Assembly (NCBI GenBank): GCA_018241685.1
Contig: JAFEDJ010000062.1
Location: forward strand, 1 to 51,216
Reading direction: 5' to 3'
DNA from: Pseudomonadota bacterium
GTDB lineage: Bacteria; Pseudomonadota; Gammaproteobacteria; Burkholderiales; Rhodocyclaceae
DNA: 51,216 nucleotides
A model generated the notes under the pieces. The model was not told the DNA's origin, did no database searches, and saw only the letters and a program-made list of their open reading frames with translations. Of the stretch, positions 1 to 7,536 are shown one piece after another (the stretch's first letter is position 1; each line of letters begins with the position of its first letter). Both the position numbers and the translations under genes were made by a program.

Positions 1-1
1 C

Positions 2-490
2 ACGGTGACGGCGTGGAACGTGGACAACGCCAGCTACGTCGCCCCGGCGACCGGCCCGCAGGAAACCGGTCTCGCCAAGCGCCGTGGCTGGCAGGTCGGC
101 GGCAGCTACAACCTGGGTTTTGCGACGCTGTACGGCAACTACGTGGCTGGCCGCATCAGCGGCGGCAACTACGAGAACGTCACGGGTACCCTGTCCAAGG
201 CCGACGGCTGGAGCGTCAGTGCCGGCATCCCGCTGTGGCGCGGCAAGGCCCTGGTGAGCTACAGCCAGCTCGACGACAAGTCGATCAAGAACCGCGATGC
301 CAATCTGCTGGGGCTTGCCTACACGTACAAGCTGCAGGACAGCACGACGCTGTATGGCACCTGGGGCAAGGTGCTCAACAAGACCAACGGCACGTACAGC
401 CTCACTGACGGTGGCAACCTGGTCGGCACGGTGGCCAAGCCGGGCTATGACCCGAGCGGCTACATGATGGGCGTCAATCACGTGTTCTAA
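2..490 (+). CDS. Gram-negative porin, C-terminal part (5' end outside the window)
   Basis: The open frame runs in from the window edge and ends with TAA at 488-490. The visible 162 residues have the alternating pattern of outer-membrane beta-strands (GWQVGGSYNLGFATLYGNYV, ALVSYSQLD, LGLAYTYKL) and finish in Asn-His-Val-Phe, the terminal aromatic signature recognised by the Bam machinery. This fits the trimeric general porins of Betaproteobacteria (Porin_4 type), which let small solutes cross the outer membrane. The start codon, signal peptide and constriction loop are upstream of the window. The GTG at position 5 is internal and is not the start. Substrate cannot be told from this fragment. 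Confidence 0.85.
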   Translation, partial: TVTAWNVDNASYVAPATGPQETGLAKRRGWQVGGSYNLGFATLYGNYVAGRISGGNYENVTGTLSKADGWSVSAGIPLWRGKALVSYSQLDDKSIKNRDANLLGLAYTYKLQDSTTLYGTWGKVLNKTNGTYSLTDGGNLVGTVAKPGYDPSGYMMGVNHVF

Positions 491-499
491 GACGTGTTC

Positions 500-760
500 T
501 GAACCCTTGCCGGCAAGGCCTGGCGGCGTGGGGGCAAGGGGCAGCGGCTTGCCTTCACGCCGGCAGCGCTTGCGTGCAAGCAAAACCGGTGTGGCGCCGA
601 GGCGCGTGAGTTTGCGCCCGAGTGCCGTACCGTTGCAGGCAAGGCTGGATGCGTCGGCGCCGGCACATTCCGCTTTGCGCGCGAGCGGGCGCGCCTTGGT
701 CGCAAGCGAAAAAAACTTGCCCGCAAGCCAGAAAGCCTTGCGGCCGGGCCCGCGGGAGGC
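500..760. repeat. Degenerate 21-bp periodic repeat with a CTTGCNNGCAAG core
   Basis: The gap 491-817 contains no convincing gene. It holds a 12-bp palindromic core close to CTTGCNNGCAAG that recurs in 21-bp register: clear copies begin at 506, 569, 632, 695 and 716, weaker ones at 527, 611, 674 and 737. Spacings of 63, 63, 63 and 21 bp are all multiples of 21. Because 21 is a multiple of three, both strands also read as seven-residue repeats over parts of the region, but the forward frame starts at a TTG without a ribosome site and runs into the convergent gene. It is either a decaying minisatellite or an array of binding sites on one helix face. Confidence 0.65.
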
Positions 761-817
761 GCTCGCTAGCCGGCCGGGGCTGAGGGCGGGCCGGCACCCT
801 GGGGCGCCGGCCGATTC

Positions 818-1630
818 TCATTGCCCGGCGCGCTTGACGAACTTGAGCGTGAACTTGTCGCTCTCGCCGATGGCCAGGTAGCGCTCCCGATCCTGATCCT
901 TGAGGCGCAGCGTGGGCGGCAGCGTCCAGACGCCGGCAGGGTGGTCCTTGGTATCCAGCGGGTTGGCGGCGATGTCGGAGCGGGCGACGAGCCTGAAGCC
1001 GGCCTTCTCGATGCGGGCGATGACTTCGTCCTCCCGCAGGTAGCCGGCCTGCAGCTGCTCGGCGGACGGGCGATCCGTGCGGGCGCGGTGGTCCACCACG
1101 CCGAGCACGCCGCCAGGCTTGAGCACCGCGTGGAATTCGCGGATCACCGCGTCGGCGTTGCCGTCGGTGATCCAGTTGTGCAGGTTCATGAAGGTCAGCA
1201 GCAGGTCGACGGAGTCCGGCGGGAGCGTCGTCGTCAGGCCGGGGCTGAGGGCCAGCTCGGTCTTGCCGTACAGCGCCGCCTGGCTGGCGATGAGGCCGCC
1301 GATGGCGTCGTGCTCGGCGCGGGCAGCGGCGGGATTGTGATCACCGGCGTGCAAGGCGGCGATGTAATGGCCACGGTCGCGCAGGTAGGGGGCGAGGATC
1401 TCGAACCACCAGGCGCCGACGCTGGGCCAGATCTCGACGACCGTCTGACCGGGCTTGATATCGAAGAATTCGAGGGTCGCCGCCGGCTGGCGGGCGGGGT
1501 CTCGCTGGCGGTTCTTCTCGCTGCGCTGGGGGCCGTCGATCCACTGCCGCAGCGCGTCATCCGCCTGGGCTGGGGGGACAAGCCAGGCGCTCAGGAGCAG
1601 GGGGAGCAGAAGGCGGTGGAGGGAGCGCAC
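818..1630 (-). CDS. Exported class I SAM methyltransferase-fold protein (COG4798-like)
   Basis: About 270 residues from a GTG at 1630, chosen because AAAGGAAA lies just upstream and the reading then begins with a signal peptide (VRSLHRLLLPLLLSAWLVPPAQA). The mature part has a Rossmann methyltransferase pattern: motif I region VVEIWPSVGAWWFEILAPYL, then LHAGDHNP, a DSVDLLLTFMNLHNW segment at motif IV, and LKPGGVLGVVDHRA typical of motif V. It resembles the predicted periplasmic methyltransferases of COG4798. The GxGxG loop is degenerate (WPSVGAWW), a feature of that group, so enzymatic activity is uncertain. No neighbouring gene indicates a substrate. It converges with the repeat region and the upstream porin. 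Confidence 0.7.
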   Translation of the reverse strand: MRSLHRLLLPLLLSAWLVPPAQADDALRQWIDGPQRSEKNRQRDPARQPAATLEFFDIKPGQTVVEIWPSVGAWWFEILAPYLRDRGHYIAALHAGDHNPAAARAEHDAIGGLIASQAALYGKTELALSPGLTTTLPPDSVDLLLTFMNLHNWITDGNADAVIREFHAVLKPGGVLGVVDHRARTDRPSAEQLQAGYLREDEVIARIEKAGFRLVARSDIAANPLDTKDHPAGVWTLPPTLRLKDQDRERYLAIGESDKFTLKFVKRAGQ

Positions 1631-1754
1631 GGGTTTCCTTTCGTGGAGGCGGGCGGACGGGGCGTGCCTGTTCCGATGCTGCGCGATTCTGCCTGCAGCC
1701 CGCAAAAGATCAACTGGCTGCGGCGGCTCCGGCGACTGCCGGACAGGGCCGACC

Positions 1755-2459
1755 TCAGAAGCCGTCGCTGCCGGCCTGACGGAAATCGCCGTCGATCCAG
1801 GCCTGGGCCGTTGATGTGCCGAGCTTGAAGTCCGGCGTCACGCGCTGCTGGGCGACCAGCTCGCCGTCGGCGCTGAAGGCGCTGAGCAGGGCGTGGGGTT
1901 CGTATTCGTCGGGCACGATGTCCAGCGTCACGTGCCACTCGGCGTCCTGGGCGAAGACGGTCAGGCGCTTGTGCAGGCGGGCCTGCAACTGCAGGCGCTG
2001 GCGCTGCATGGCCTCCTCGGCCGATTTCACGAGGGTCAGGAACTCGCCATAGTTGAGGGGCTTGGGATTGCGCAGGTCCCGGTCCAGGTCCCACGGGGCC
2101 AGCAGCGCGGCTTCGCTGTCGCCGTCGCGGCGCAGTTCGACGCTCCATTCGCCGTCGTTGCGCAGCACCCGCGCGGTCCAGCCATCCTCCTGCCACAGGC
2201 GGCTTTCGCGGATCGCGTCGCCCTTGTTGGCCGGGGCTTCGACGATCTTGGGTACGGGAGCGGCGAAGGGGCGCCGGGCCGTTGCGGCGGGTGCGGACGG
2301 TGCCACCAGGCTGCCGCTGGCATTGACGAAAGCCAGCTGCGTGGGGGCCTGCTCGGCGGCCAGCGCAGCGCGGGACATCCGCCGGCGGGGGGCGAGTGCG
2401 GCGGGAATCGGTGCCGCGTCGTGGGGGAAGTCAAAACTCATCTGGGCGGTCATGGGCAT
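1755..2459 (-). CDS. Hypothetical protein, possibly SOS-controlled
   Basis: A 234-residue protein I do not recognise. The N-terminal third (to about residue 70) is rich in Ala and Pro and looks disordered; it begins MPMTAQMSFDFPHD. The rest is a mixed alpha/beta region with a charged helix (about residues 145-170) followed by a beta-rich end. Three ATGs lie at the start (2459, 2453, 2441); AGGACG upstream fits the second best by spacing, so the true start may be 2453. There is no signal peptide or membrane segment. The promoter region carries a LexA-like box (see 2495-2524), which would place it in the DNA-damage response, but the protein itself gives no hint of function. Confidence 0.6.
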   Translation of the reverse strand: MPMTAQMSFDFPHDAAPIPAALAPRRRMSRAALAAEQAPTQLAFVNASGSLVAPSAPAATARRPFAAPVPKIVEAPANKGDAIRESRLWQEDGWTARVLRNDGEWSVELRRDGDSEAALLAPWDLDRDLRNPKPLNYGEFLTLVKSAEEAMQRQRLQLQARLHKRLTVFAQDAEWHVTLDIVPDEYEPHALLSAFSADGELVAQQRVTPDFKLGTSTAQAWIDGDFRQAGSDGF

Positions 2460-2494
2460 CGCGTCCTGGGGACACTTCTAGCAAATGATGTATT

Positions 2495-2524
2495 TACTGT
2501 ACAAAATAACACTAATTGCTTCAA
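2495..2524 (-). promoter_or_regulatory. Sigma-70-type promoter with overlapping LexA-like box
   Basis: On the minus strand there is a -35 TTGAAG (2519-2524), a 17-bp spacer and a -10 TACAGT (2496-2501), placed 36 bp before the start at 2459. Overlapping the -10 and the spacer, the plus-strand sequence TACTGTACAAAATAACACTA (2495-2514) matches the LexA operator pattern CTGT-N8-ACAG at seven of eight conserved positions (the last is C instead of G). LexA binding is an inference. Confidence 0.5.
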
Positions 2525-2549
2525 GCCCGCACCGCTGCTTCGCCTGCGC

Positions 2550-3026
2550 TCAGCGGCTATCCAGTCCCACGGGCAGCTCGGTGCGATCCACCACTCGCCG
2601 CAGCACGAAGCTGGTGTGCACACCCGTGACGCCCTGGATGCGGGTGATGCGGTTGAGCAGCAGGTCCTGGTAGGCATCCATGTCGCGGATCACCACCTTG
2701 AGCTGGTAATCCGACTGCTGGCCGGTGATCAGCAGGCATTCGAGCACTTCCGGAATGTCGCGGATGGTGGACTCCAGGCTGGCGAAGCGTTCCGGCGTGT
2801 GCTGGTCCATGGAGATGCCGATCAAGGCCATCAGGCTGAGGCCGAGTTTTTTTGCGTCGAGCAGAGCCCGGTAGCCGGTGATCAGGCCGGATTCCTCCAG
2901 CGCCCGTACGCGGCGCAGGCAAGGGGATGGCGACAGGCCGATGCGCTCGGCCAGGTCCTGGTTGCTGATCCGCCCGTCCTGCTGAAGGATGGCGAGAATT
3001 TGCCGGTCGTAGCGGTCGAGTTCCAT
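2550..3026 (-). CDS. Lrp/AsnC family transcriptional regulator
   Basis: 158 residues, the usual length of the family. The N-terminal winged helix-turn-helix is clear (LDRYDRQILAILQQDGRISN, then DLAERIGLSPSPCLRRVRAL), followed by the RAM ligand-binding domain (about residues 65-150) with the typical LLITGQQSDYQLKVVIRDMD core. Such proteins form octamers or dimers that sense amino acids and regulate amino-acid metabolism. It is divergent from leuA with about 130 bp between the starts, so control of leuA or of itself is likely; the AT-rich stretch 3027-3075 is the probable binding region. The effector cannot be read from the sequence. Confidence 0.92.
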   Translation of the reverse strand: MELDRYDRQILAILQQDGRISNQDLAERIGLSPSPCLRRVRALEESGLITGYRALLDAKKLGLSLMALIGISMDQHTPERFASLESTIRDIPEVLECLLITGQQSDYQLKVVIRDMDAYQDLLLNRITRIQGVTGVHTSFVLRRVVDRTELPVGLDSR

Positions 3027-3159
3027 TTAATTGCGTTGATTTGCTATTGATTGAAATTTCGTGTCTATTTTAAGGCGATTGAGCACGAAAAACGCAAGCA
3101 CCTGCCACGCCCCTTTCCGTAAGATTCACCCATCGAATTCAATCTTCCGGAGCACCCAA

Positions 3160-4860
3160 ATGCCGCAACAGACGCCCGCCAAGTACAGCGCCTTCCCGCC
3201 CGTACAACTCACCGACCGCCAGTGGCCCAGCCGCGTCATCGACAAGGCGCCGATCTGGATGAGCACCGACCTCCGCGACGGCAACCAGGCTCTCTTCGAG
3301 CCGATGAACGCCGACAAGAAGATGCAGATGTTCAAGACCCTCTGCGCGATCGGCTTCAAGGAAATCGAGATCGCCTTCCCGTCCGCCTCGCAGACCGAGT
3401 TCGACTTCGTGCGCGGCTTGATCGACGGCGGTCACATCCCCGCCGACGTGAGCATCGAGGTGCTCACCCAGGCCCGCGAGCACCTCATCCGCCGCACCTT
3501 CGAATCCCTCAAGGGCGCCAGGAAGGCCATCGTTCACGTCTACAACGCCACCTGCAAGACCTTCCGCGACAACGTCTTCGGCATGAGCAAGGCCGAGGTG
3601 GTGGCAATGGCCGTCGATGCGGTGCGCCTCATCCGCACGCTCGCCGACGAGATGCCGGAAACCGAGATCACCCTCGAATACAGCCCGGAGCTCTTCACCG
3701 CCACCGAGCTCGACTTCGCCAAGGAAGTCTGCGACGCCGTCACCGAGACCTGGGGCGCGACGCCCGAGCGCAAGGTGATCCTCAACCTCCCGACCACCGT
3801 CGAGATCGCCACGCCCAACGTCTATGCCGACCAGATCGAGTGGATGCACCGCAACCTCGCCCGCCGCGACAGCGTGATCATCAGCCTCCACCCGCACAAC
3901 GATCGCGGCACCGCCGTGGCCGCCGCCGAGCTCGGCCTCATGGCCGGCGCCGACCGCGTGGAGGGCTGCCTTTTCGGCAACGGCGAGCGCACCGGCAATG
4001 TGGACCTCGTGACCCTCGCCCTCAACATGCACACCCAGGGCGTCGATCCGCAGCTCGACTTCTCGGACATCAACGCCGTTGCCCGTACCTACGAGCACTG
4101 CACCCAGTTGCCTGTTCATCCGCGTCATCCGTACGTGGGTGATCTCGTCTTCACGGCCTTCTCCGGCTCCCACCAGGACGCCATCAAGAAGGGTTTCTCC
4201 GCTCAAAAGGCGGATGCGCCGTGGAACGTCCCCTATTTGCCCATCGATCCCGCCGACGTCGGCCGCAGCTACGATTCGGTGATCCGGGTGAATAGCCAAT
4301 CCGGCAAGGGAGGCATCGCCTACTTGATGGAGAACGAATACGGCGTGGTGATGCCGCGCCGCTTGCAGGTGGAGTTCTCCGGCGTCGTGCAGCGCTATAC
4401 CGACGCCCATGGCGGCGAGATGAGCGCCGATGACATCTGGCGCTTGTTCTCCGAGACTTATCTCGACACCGCCGCCCCGGTTCGCTACTGCAGCCACCAC
4501 CTCGTCGAGAACGGCGCCGTGCAGGGCATCCGCTTGAGCGTGGAGATCGACGGCCAGGCGCGCATCCTCAATGGCGAAGGCAACGGCCCGATCAACGCTG
4601 CCGTGCATGCCCTTCAGAGCGCCGGCATCCGGGTCCAGGTGCGCAGCTACGAGGAGCGCTCGATGGTGCCGATCGGCGACGATGGCAACGCCCAGGCCTG
4701 TGCCTTCATGGAAATGGCCGGCGAGACCCGCAGCGACTGCTACGGGGTCGGGATCGACGCCAACATCGTCACCGCGTCGATCAAGGCCCTCATCAGCGGC
4801 GTGAATCGGGCCCAGGCGGCAGGCCGTGTGGCGCCCAAGGCCGAGGCGCAGTCGGCCTGA
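3160..4860 (+). CDS. leuA: 2-isopropylmalate synthase
   Basis: 566 residues. It catalyses the first committed step of leucine synthesis, condensing acetyl-CoA with 2-oxoisovalerate in the cytoplasm. The catalytic TIM barrel shows the metal-binding TDLRDGNQAL near the N-terminus and HPHNDRGTAVAAAELGL (metal-binding His-x-His), and GNGERTGNVDL. The C-terminal third is the LeuA regulatory dimer domain (from about residue 435), where leucine normally inhibits. Length and the N-terminal YSAFPPVQLTDRQWPSR segment place it in the long LeuA group. The start at 3160 (MPQQTP) is preferred over an in-frame upstream reading from 3061 that would add 33 atypical residues. It is divergent from the Lrp-type regulator. 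Confidence 0.96.
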   Translation: MPQQTPAKYSAFPPVQLTDRQWPSRVIDKAPIWMSTDLRDGNQALFEPMNADKKMQMFKTLCAIGFKEIEIAFPSASQTEFDFVRGLIDGGHIPADVSIEVLTQAREHLIRRTFESLKGARKAIVHVYNATCKTFRDNVFGMSKAEVVAMAVDAVRLIRTLADEMPETEITLEYSPELFTATELDFAKEVCDAVTETWGATPERKVILNLPTTVEIATPNVYADQIEWMHRNLARRDSVIISLHPHNDRGTAVAAAELGLMAGADRVEGCLFGNGERTGNVDLVTLALNMHTQGVDPQLDFSDINAVARTYEHCTQLPVHPRHPYVGDLVFTAFSGSHQDAIKKGFSAQKADAPWNVPYLPIDPADVGRSYDSVIRVNSQSGKGGIAYLMENEYGVVMPRRLQVEFSGVVQRYTDAHGGEMSADDIWRLFSETYLDTAAPVRYCSHHLVENGAVQGIRLSVEIDGQARILNGEGNGPINAAVHALQSAGIRVQVRSYEERSMVPIGDDGNAQACAFMEMAGETRSDCYGVGIDANIVTASIKALISGVNRAQAAGRVAPKAEAQSA

Positions 4861-4873
4861 GCGCTGCGGCGGA

Positions 4874-4897
4874 GGAGGCTCCCGCTCGGGAGCTTCC
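4874..4897 (+). terminator. Hairpin after leuA
   Basis: An 11-bp stem (GGAGGCTCCCG / CGGGAGCTTCC, one G-T pair) with a 2-nt gap, 13 bp after the leuA stop. No T-run follows, so it is a weak or factor-assisted terminator at best. Confidence 0.4.
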
Positions 4898-4922
4898 GGC
4901 CGGCAACTCCAATTCGCCAATT

Positions 4923-4965
4923 CACCGTCCGGTGTCGTCCTGAATGCGGACGGCATCGGACGGTG
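4923..4965. promoter_or_regulatory. Inverted repeat, candidate upstream activator site
   Basis: CACCGTCCG (4923-4931) is repeated in inverted form as CGGACGGTG (4957-4965), with a further CGGAC at 4947-4951. It lies 119 bp upstream of the -24 element at 5084. The GTCCG/CGGAC words recur upstream of other sigma-54 promoters in this window, so this is a candidate site for the activator encoded at 16830-18869. Together with the hairpin at 4874 and the promoter at 5084 it accounts for the recognisable content of the gap 4861-5183. Confidence 0.45.
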
Positions 4966-5083
4966 GCGTTGTGAACGCGGTTGTTGCCGTGCATCGGGAA
5001 TTGTCCGCGAATCGCCCATCAATTGATCTGCATGCTGCGGAAATAAAGGCTCCGCGCCACTCTAATCCATCCGTTTATTTGTC

Positions 5084-5099
5084 TGGCACATCGTTTGCT
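5084..5099 (+). promoter_or_regulatory. Sigma-54 (-24/-12) promoter
   Basis: TGGCAC-ATCGT-TTGCT matches the RpoN consensus TGGCAC-N5-TTGCW completely. It lies 85 bp before the secondary alcohol dehydrogenase start and should drive the dehydrogenase-porin operon. Confidence 0.85.
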
Positions 5100-5183
5100 G
5101 ATTCGGCCCGGCTTTTCCGAAATGGAAAAGTCATTCCGAAAAAACGACAGCCGTGAGCGGCAAATAAATCTGGAGGAGCAGAA

Positions 5184-6248
5184 ATGGCAAATACGATGAA
5201 GGCCCTCGTCATGCGGGGCCTGCACGACGTGGTGGTGCAGGAGCGTCCGATCCCGCTGGCCGGTCCCAACGACGCGATCGTCAAAACGACGGTGGCGATG
5301 GTGTGTACGTCCGACTGCCACACCATCGAAGGCGGCCTCGGCGAGTTGAAGGACCGGGTCCTCGGTCACGAGGCGGTCGGTGTGATCCACGCGCTGGGCA
5401 GCGCGGTGCGTGGCTTCGAGCTCGGTCAGCGGGTTGCGGTGAATGCGATCACCCCCTGCTACAAGTGCGAGAACTGCCAGCGTGGCTTCACCTCCCAATG
5501 TCAGGTGATGCTCGGCGGCTACAAGTTCACTGCCCAGAAGGACGGCAACATGGCCGAGTACTTCCACGTCAATGACGCGGAGGCCAACCTGGCGCCGATT
5601 CCCGACGGGGTGTCGGACGAGGCCGCGTGCTACACCACCGACATGATGTCCACCGGCTTCAAGGGCGCTGAAAACGCCCGCATCCCGTTCGGCGGCTCGG
5701 GCGTGGTGTTCGGTATGGGGCCGGTCGGCCTGATGGCCGTGGCCGGCACCCGCCTGCTCGGCGCCGGGCTGGTGATTGCCGTGGACTGTGTGCCGTCGCG
5801 GCTGGAGCTGGCCCGCCACTACGGTGCCGACGTGGTGATCAACTTCAAGGAACAGGACCCGATCTCCGAGATCCTGCGCCTGACCGGCGGCCACGGCGCC
5901 GATGCGGCAATGGATGCGCTGGGCTCCCAGCCGACCTTCGAGAACTGCGTGAAGGCGACCCGGGCTGGCGGCGTGATCTCCAACATCGGCTATTTCGGCC
6001 ACGGTGACTACATCAAGATCCCCCGCGCCGAGTGGGGCGTCGGGATGGGCGAGAAGACCATCACTACGTTGCTCTGTCCGGGGGGCCGCGAGCGCATGGG
6101 GCGCCTGCTGCGCCTGATCGAGAGCGGGCGCGTCGATCCGACCCGCCTCACCACGCACCACTTCAAGTTCTCGGAAATCGAGACGGCCCTCCACCTGATG
6201 ACCACCAAGGCCGACGGCATCATCAAGCCGGTTATCCATTTCGACTGA
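5184..6248 (+). CDS. Zinc-dependent secondary alcohol dehydrogenase (isopropanol dehydrogenase-like)
   Basis: 354 residues of the medium-chain dehydrogenase family. The layout follows the secondary alcohol dehydrogenases of Clostridium beijerinckii and Thermoanaerobacter: CTSDCHTIEG (catalytic Cys41), LGHEAVG (His62, Glu63), EYFHVNDAEANLA, TDMMSTGFKGAE (third zinc ligand Asp), and near the end LCPGGRER. Unlike those enzymes it has a four-cysteine structural zinc lobe (CYKCENCQRGFTSQC). The Rossmann motif GMGPVGLMAV is followed by Asp201 at the end of the second strand, where NADPH-specific relatives have Gly-Ser-Arg, so NAD is the likely cofactor. Expected reaction: secondary alcohol to ketone, feeding the ketone carboxylase at 34948. 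RBS GGAGGAG precedes the start. It is first in an operon with the porin and lies behind a sigma-54 promoter. Confidence 0.85.
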   Translation: MANTMKALVMRGLHDVVVQERPIPLAGPNDAIVKTTVAMVCTSDCHTIEGGLGELKDRVLGHEAVGVIHALGSAVRGFELGQRVAVNAITPCYKCENCQRGFTSQCQVMLGGYKFTAQKDGNMAEYFHVNDAEANLAPIPDGVSDEAACYTTDMMSTGFKGAENARIPFGGSGVVFGMGPVGLMAVAGTRLLGAGLVIAVDCVPSRLELARHYGADVVINFKEQDPISEILRLTGGHGADAAMDALGSQPTFENCVKATRAGGVISNIGYFGHGDYIKIPRAEWGVGMGEKTITTLLCPGGRERMGRLLRLIESGRVDPTRLTTHHFKFSEIETALHLMTTKADGIIKPVIHFD

Positions 6249-6309
6249 GGCGGGACGCCTATCTGCCGGGCTGTGCGCAGCCCGGCGAATCCAGTAACGG
6301 GAATACGAC

Positions 6310-7491
6310 ATGAACGCAAAATTCCATGCGCAGCTCTGCGCAGGGGCGGCCCTGTGCGCCCTTTTCGGGCCGGCGATGGCCGATGAAGGTTTCACCCTGC
6401 TCGACGGGGACAAGGGGCGCTTGAGCATCTACGGCACCCTCGATGGTGGCCTGCTCAGCCGCAGCGGCAGCAACGGCGCCTACGCGGCCCAGGCCGGCAG
6501 CAGCTTCGCGGGCCACAAATCGGAGCTGACCAGCGGCATCGAATCAGAGAGCCGTCTCGGTTTCAAGGGCAGCCGCGACCTGCGCAACGGCGTCACCGCG
6601 CTGTTCCAGCTCGAAGCAGGCATCTCCATCGACGACGGCAAATCAACCCTCAGCGACGCCCAGGGCCACAGCCTGTTCCGCCGCAAGTCCTTCGTCGGCC
6701 TTAGTGGCGGTTACGGCACGGTGGTGCTGGGGCGCATCGACGGCGGCCGTTATAGCGTGGCCGGCAAGTACGACCCTTTCGCCAACGGTACGGTGGCCAA
6801 CATGGCGTCGGTGCAGGTACATGGCACCCGCGCCGACAACGCGGTGGCCTACATCTCGCCGGCCTGGAACGGCCTGTCCTTCCTGGCCGCGTACACCACC
6901 AGCCTGGTCGGCCAGGAGAACCCGGGCAACAGGAACGATGGCCGCCTGTGGGCCTTCATCCCGTCCTACACGAAGGGGCCGCTCAACCTGACCCTGGATT
7001 TCGAGCAGCTGGCGCCCAAGGGCAACGAGGAACACAAGACCAACATCCTGGTCGGCGGTGCGTCCTACGACTTCGGTCCGCTCAAGCTGCACGGCTACTG
7101 GGAGAGCATCAAGACCGACAACTACAAGGACGTTTTCGACGGCAGCTTCGCCACCTATAGCGCGCTGCTCAACCACCGCAGCTGGATGGTCGGTGCGTCG
7201 GCGCCGGTGTGGGGCGAGCAGGCCCGCGTGCGGGCGTCCTACGTGGTCCTCGACGATAAGACCACCCTCGATGCGAGCTGCCGCAAGTGGGGCATCGGCG
7301 GCGTGTACTACCTGTTCGAGCGCAGCGCCTACCTGTATGCCGACGTGGCGAAGATCCGGAACAGCGCCAACGGCATCTGCTCGATCCAGCCCAACCCGGC
7401 CCGCACCGCAGTGGATTCGGGGGGCGTCGGTTCGCCGGTCGGCGGCTACGGCACCACCGGCTTCGACCTGGGGCTGAGCTACAGCTTCTGA
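6310..7491 (+). CDS. Gram-negative porin
   Basis: 393 residues with a signal peptide (about residues 1-24, cut after AMA) and a 16-strand-porin pattern, including SIYGTLDGGLL, RLGFKGSRDL, FVGLSGGYGTVVLGRID and a terminal Phe in LGLSYSF. These are hallmarks of the betaproteobacterial Porin_4 family. The gene follows the dehydrogenase by 61 bp without a terminator, so it is likely co-induced, perhaps to admit alcohol or ketone substrates; that role is inference. Two Cys residues in the C-terminal third (DASCRKWG and NGICSIQ) could form a loop disulphide, which is not usual in general porins. Confidence 0.88.
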   Translation: MNAKFHAQLCAGAALCALFGPAMADEGFTLLDGDKGRLSIYGTLDGGLLSRSGSNGAYAAQAGSSFAGHKSELTSGIESESRLGFKGSRDLRNGVTALFQLEAGISIDDGKSTLSDAQGHSLFRRKSFVGLSGGYGTVVLGRIDGGRYSVAGKYDPFANGTVANMASVQVHGTRADNAVAYISPAWNGLSFLAAYTTSLVGQENPGNRNDGRLWAFIPSYTKGPLNLTLDFEQLAPKGNEEHKTNILVGGASYDFGPLKLHGYWESIKTDNYKDVFDGSFATYSALLNHRSWMVGASAPVWGEQARVRASYVVLDDKTTLDASCRKWGIGGVYYLFERSAYLYADVAKIRNSANGICSIQPNPARTAVDSGGVGSPVGGYGTTGFDLGLSYSF

Positions 7492-7500
7492 CCGGTCGTT

Positions 7501-7533
7501 GCCCGCCCGGCCCCCGTGTGGAGCCGGGAGGGC
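7501..7533. terminator. Hairpin between converging genes
   Basis: GCCCGCCCGGC (7501-7511) pairs with GCCGGGAGGGC (7523-7533) with one mismatch and an 11-nt loop. It lies between the ends of the porin (plus strand) and the chemoreceptor-like gene (minus strand) and can serve both. There is no clear T-run. Confidence 0.5.
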
Positions 7534-7536
7534 TGC

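Noticed and set aside
507..881. Open frame of about 124 residues with leucine-containing heptads over the repeat region
   Set aside because: It starts at TTG without a ribosome site, runs into the opposite-strand methyltransferase gene, and its periodicity follows from the 21-bp DNA repeat. Treated as non-coding repeat.
3061..3160. Longer leuA start at 3061
   Set aside because: The extra 33 residues are not LeuA-like, and the region is needed as the promoter between the divergent regulator and leuA.
3139..5022. Very long antisense frames over leuA, the carboxylase genes and the RND genes (for example 39421-41832 and 43942-47562 on the minus strand)
   Set aside because: They are mirror frames of GC-rich real genes with Gly/His/Arg-rich, low-information translations and no motifs or ribosome sites.
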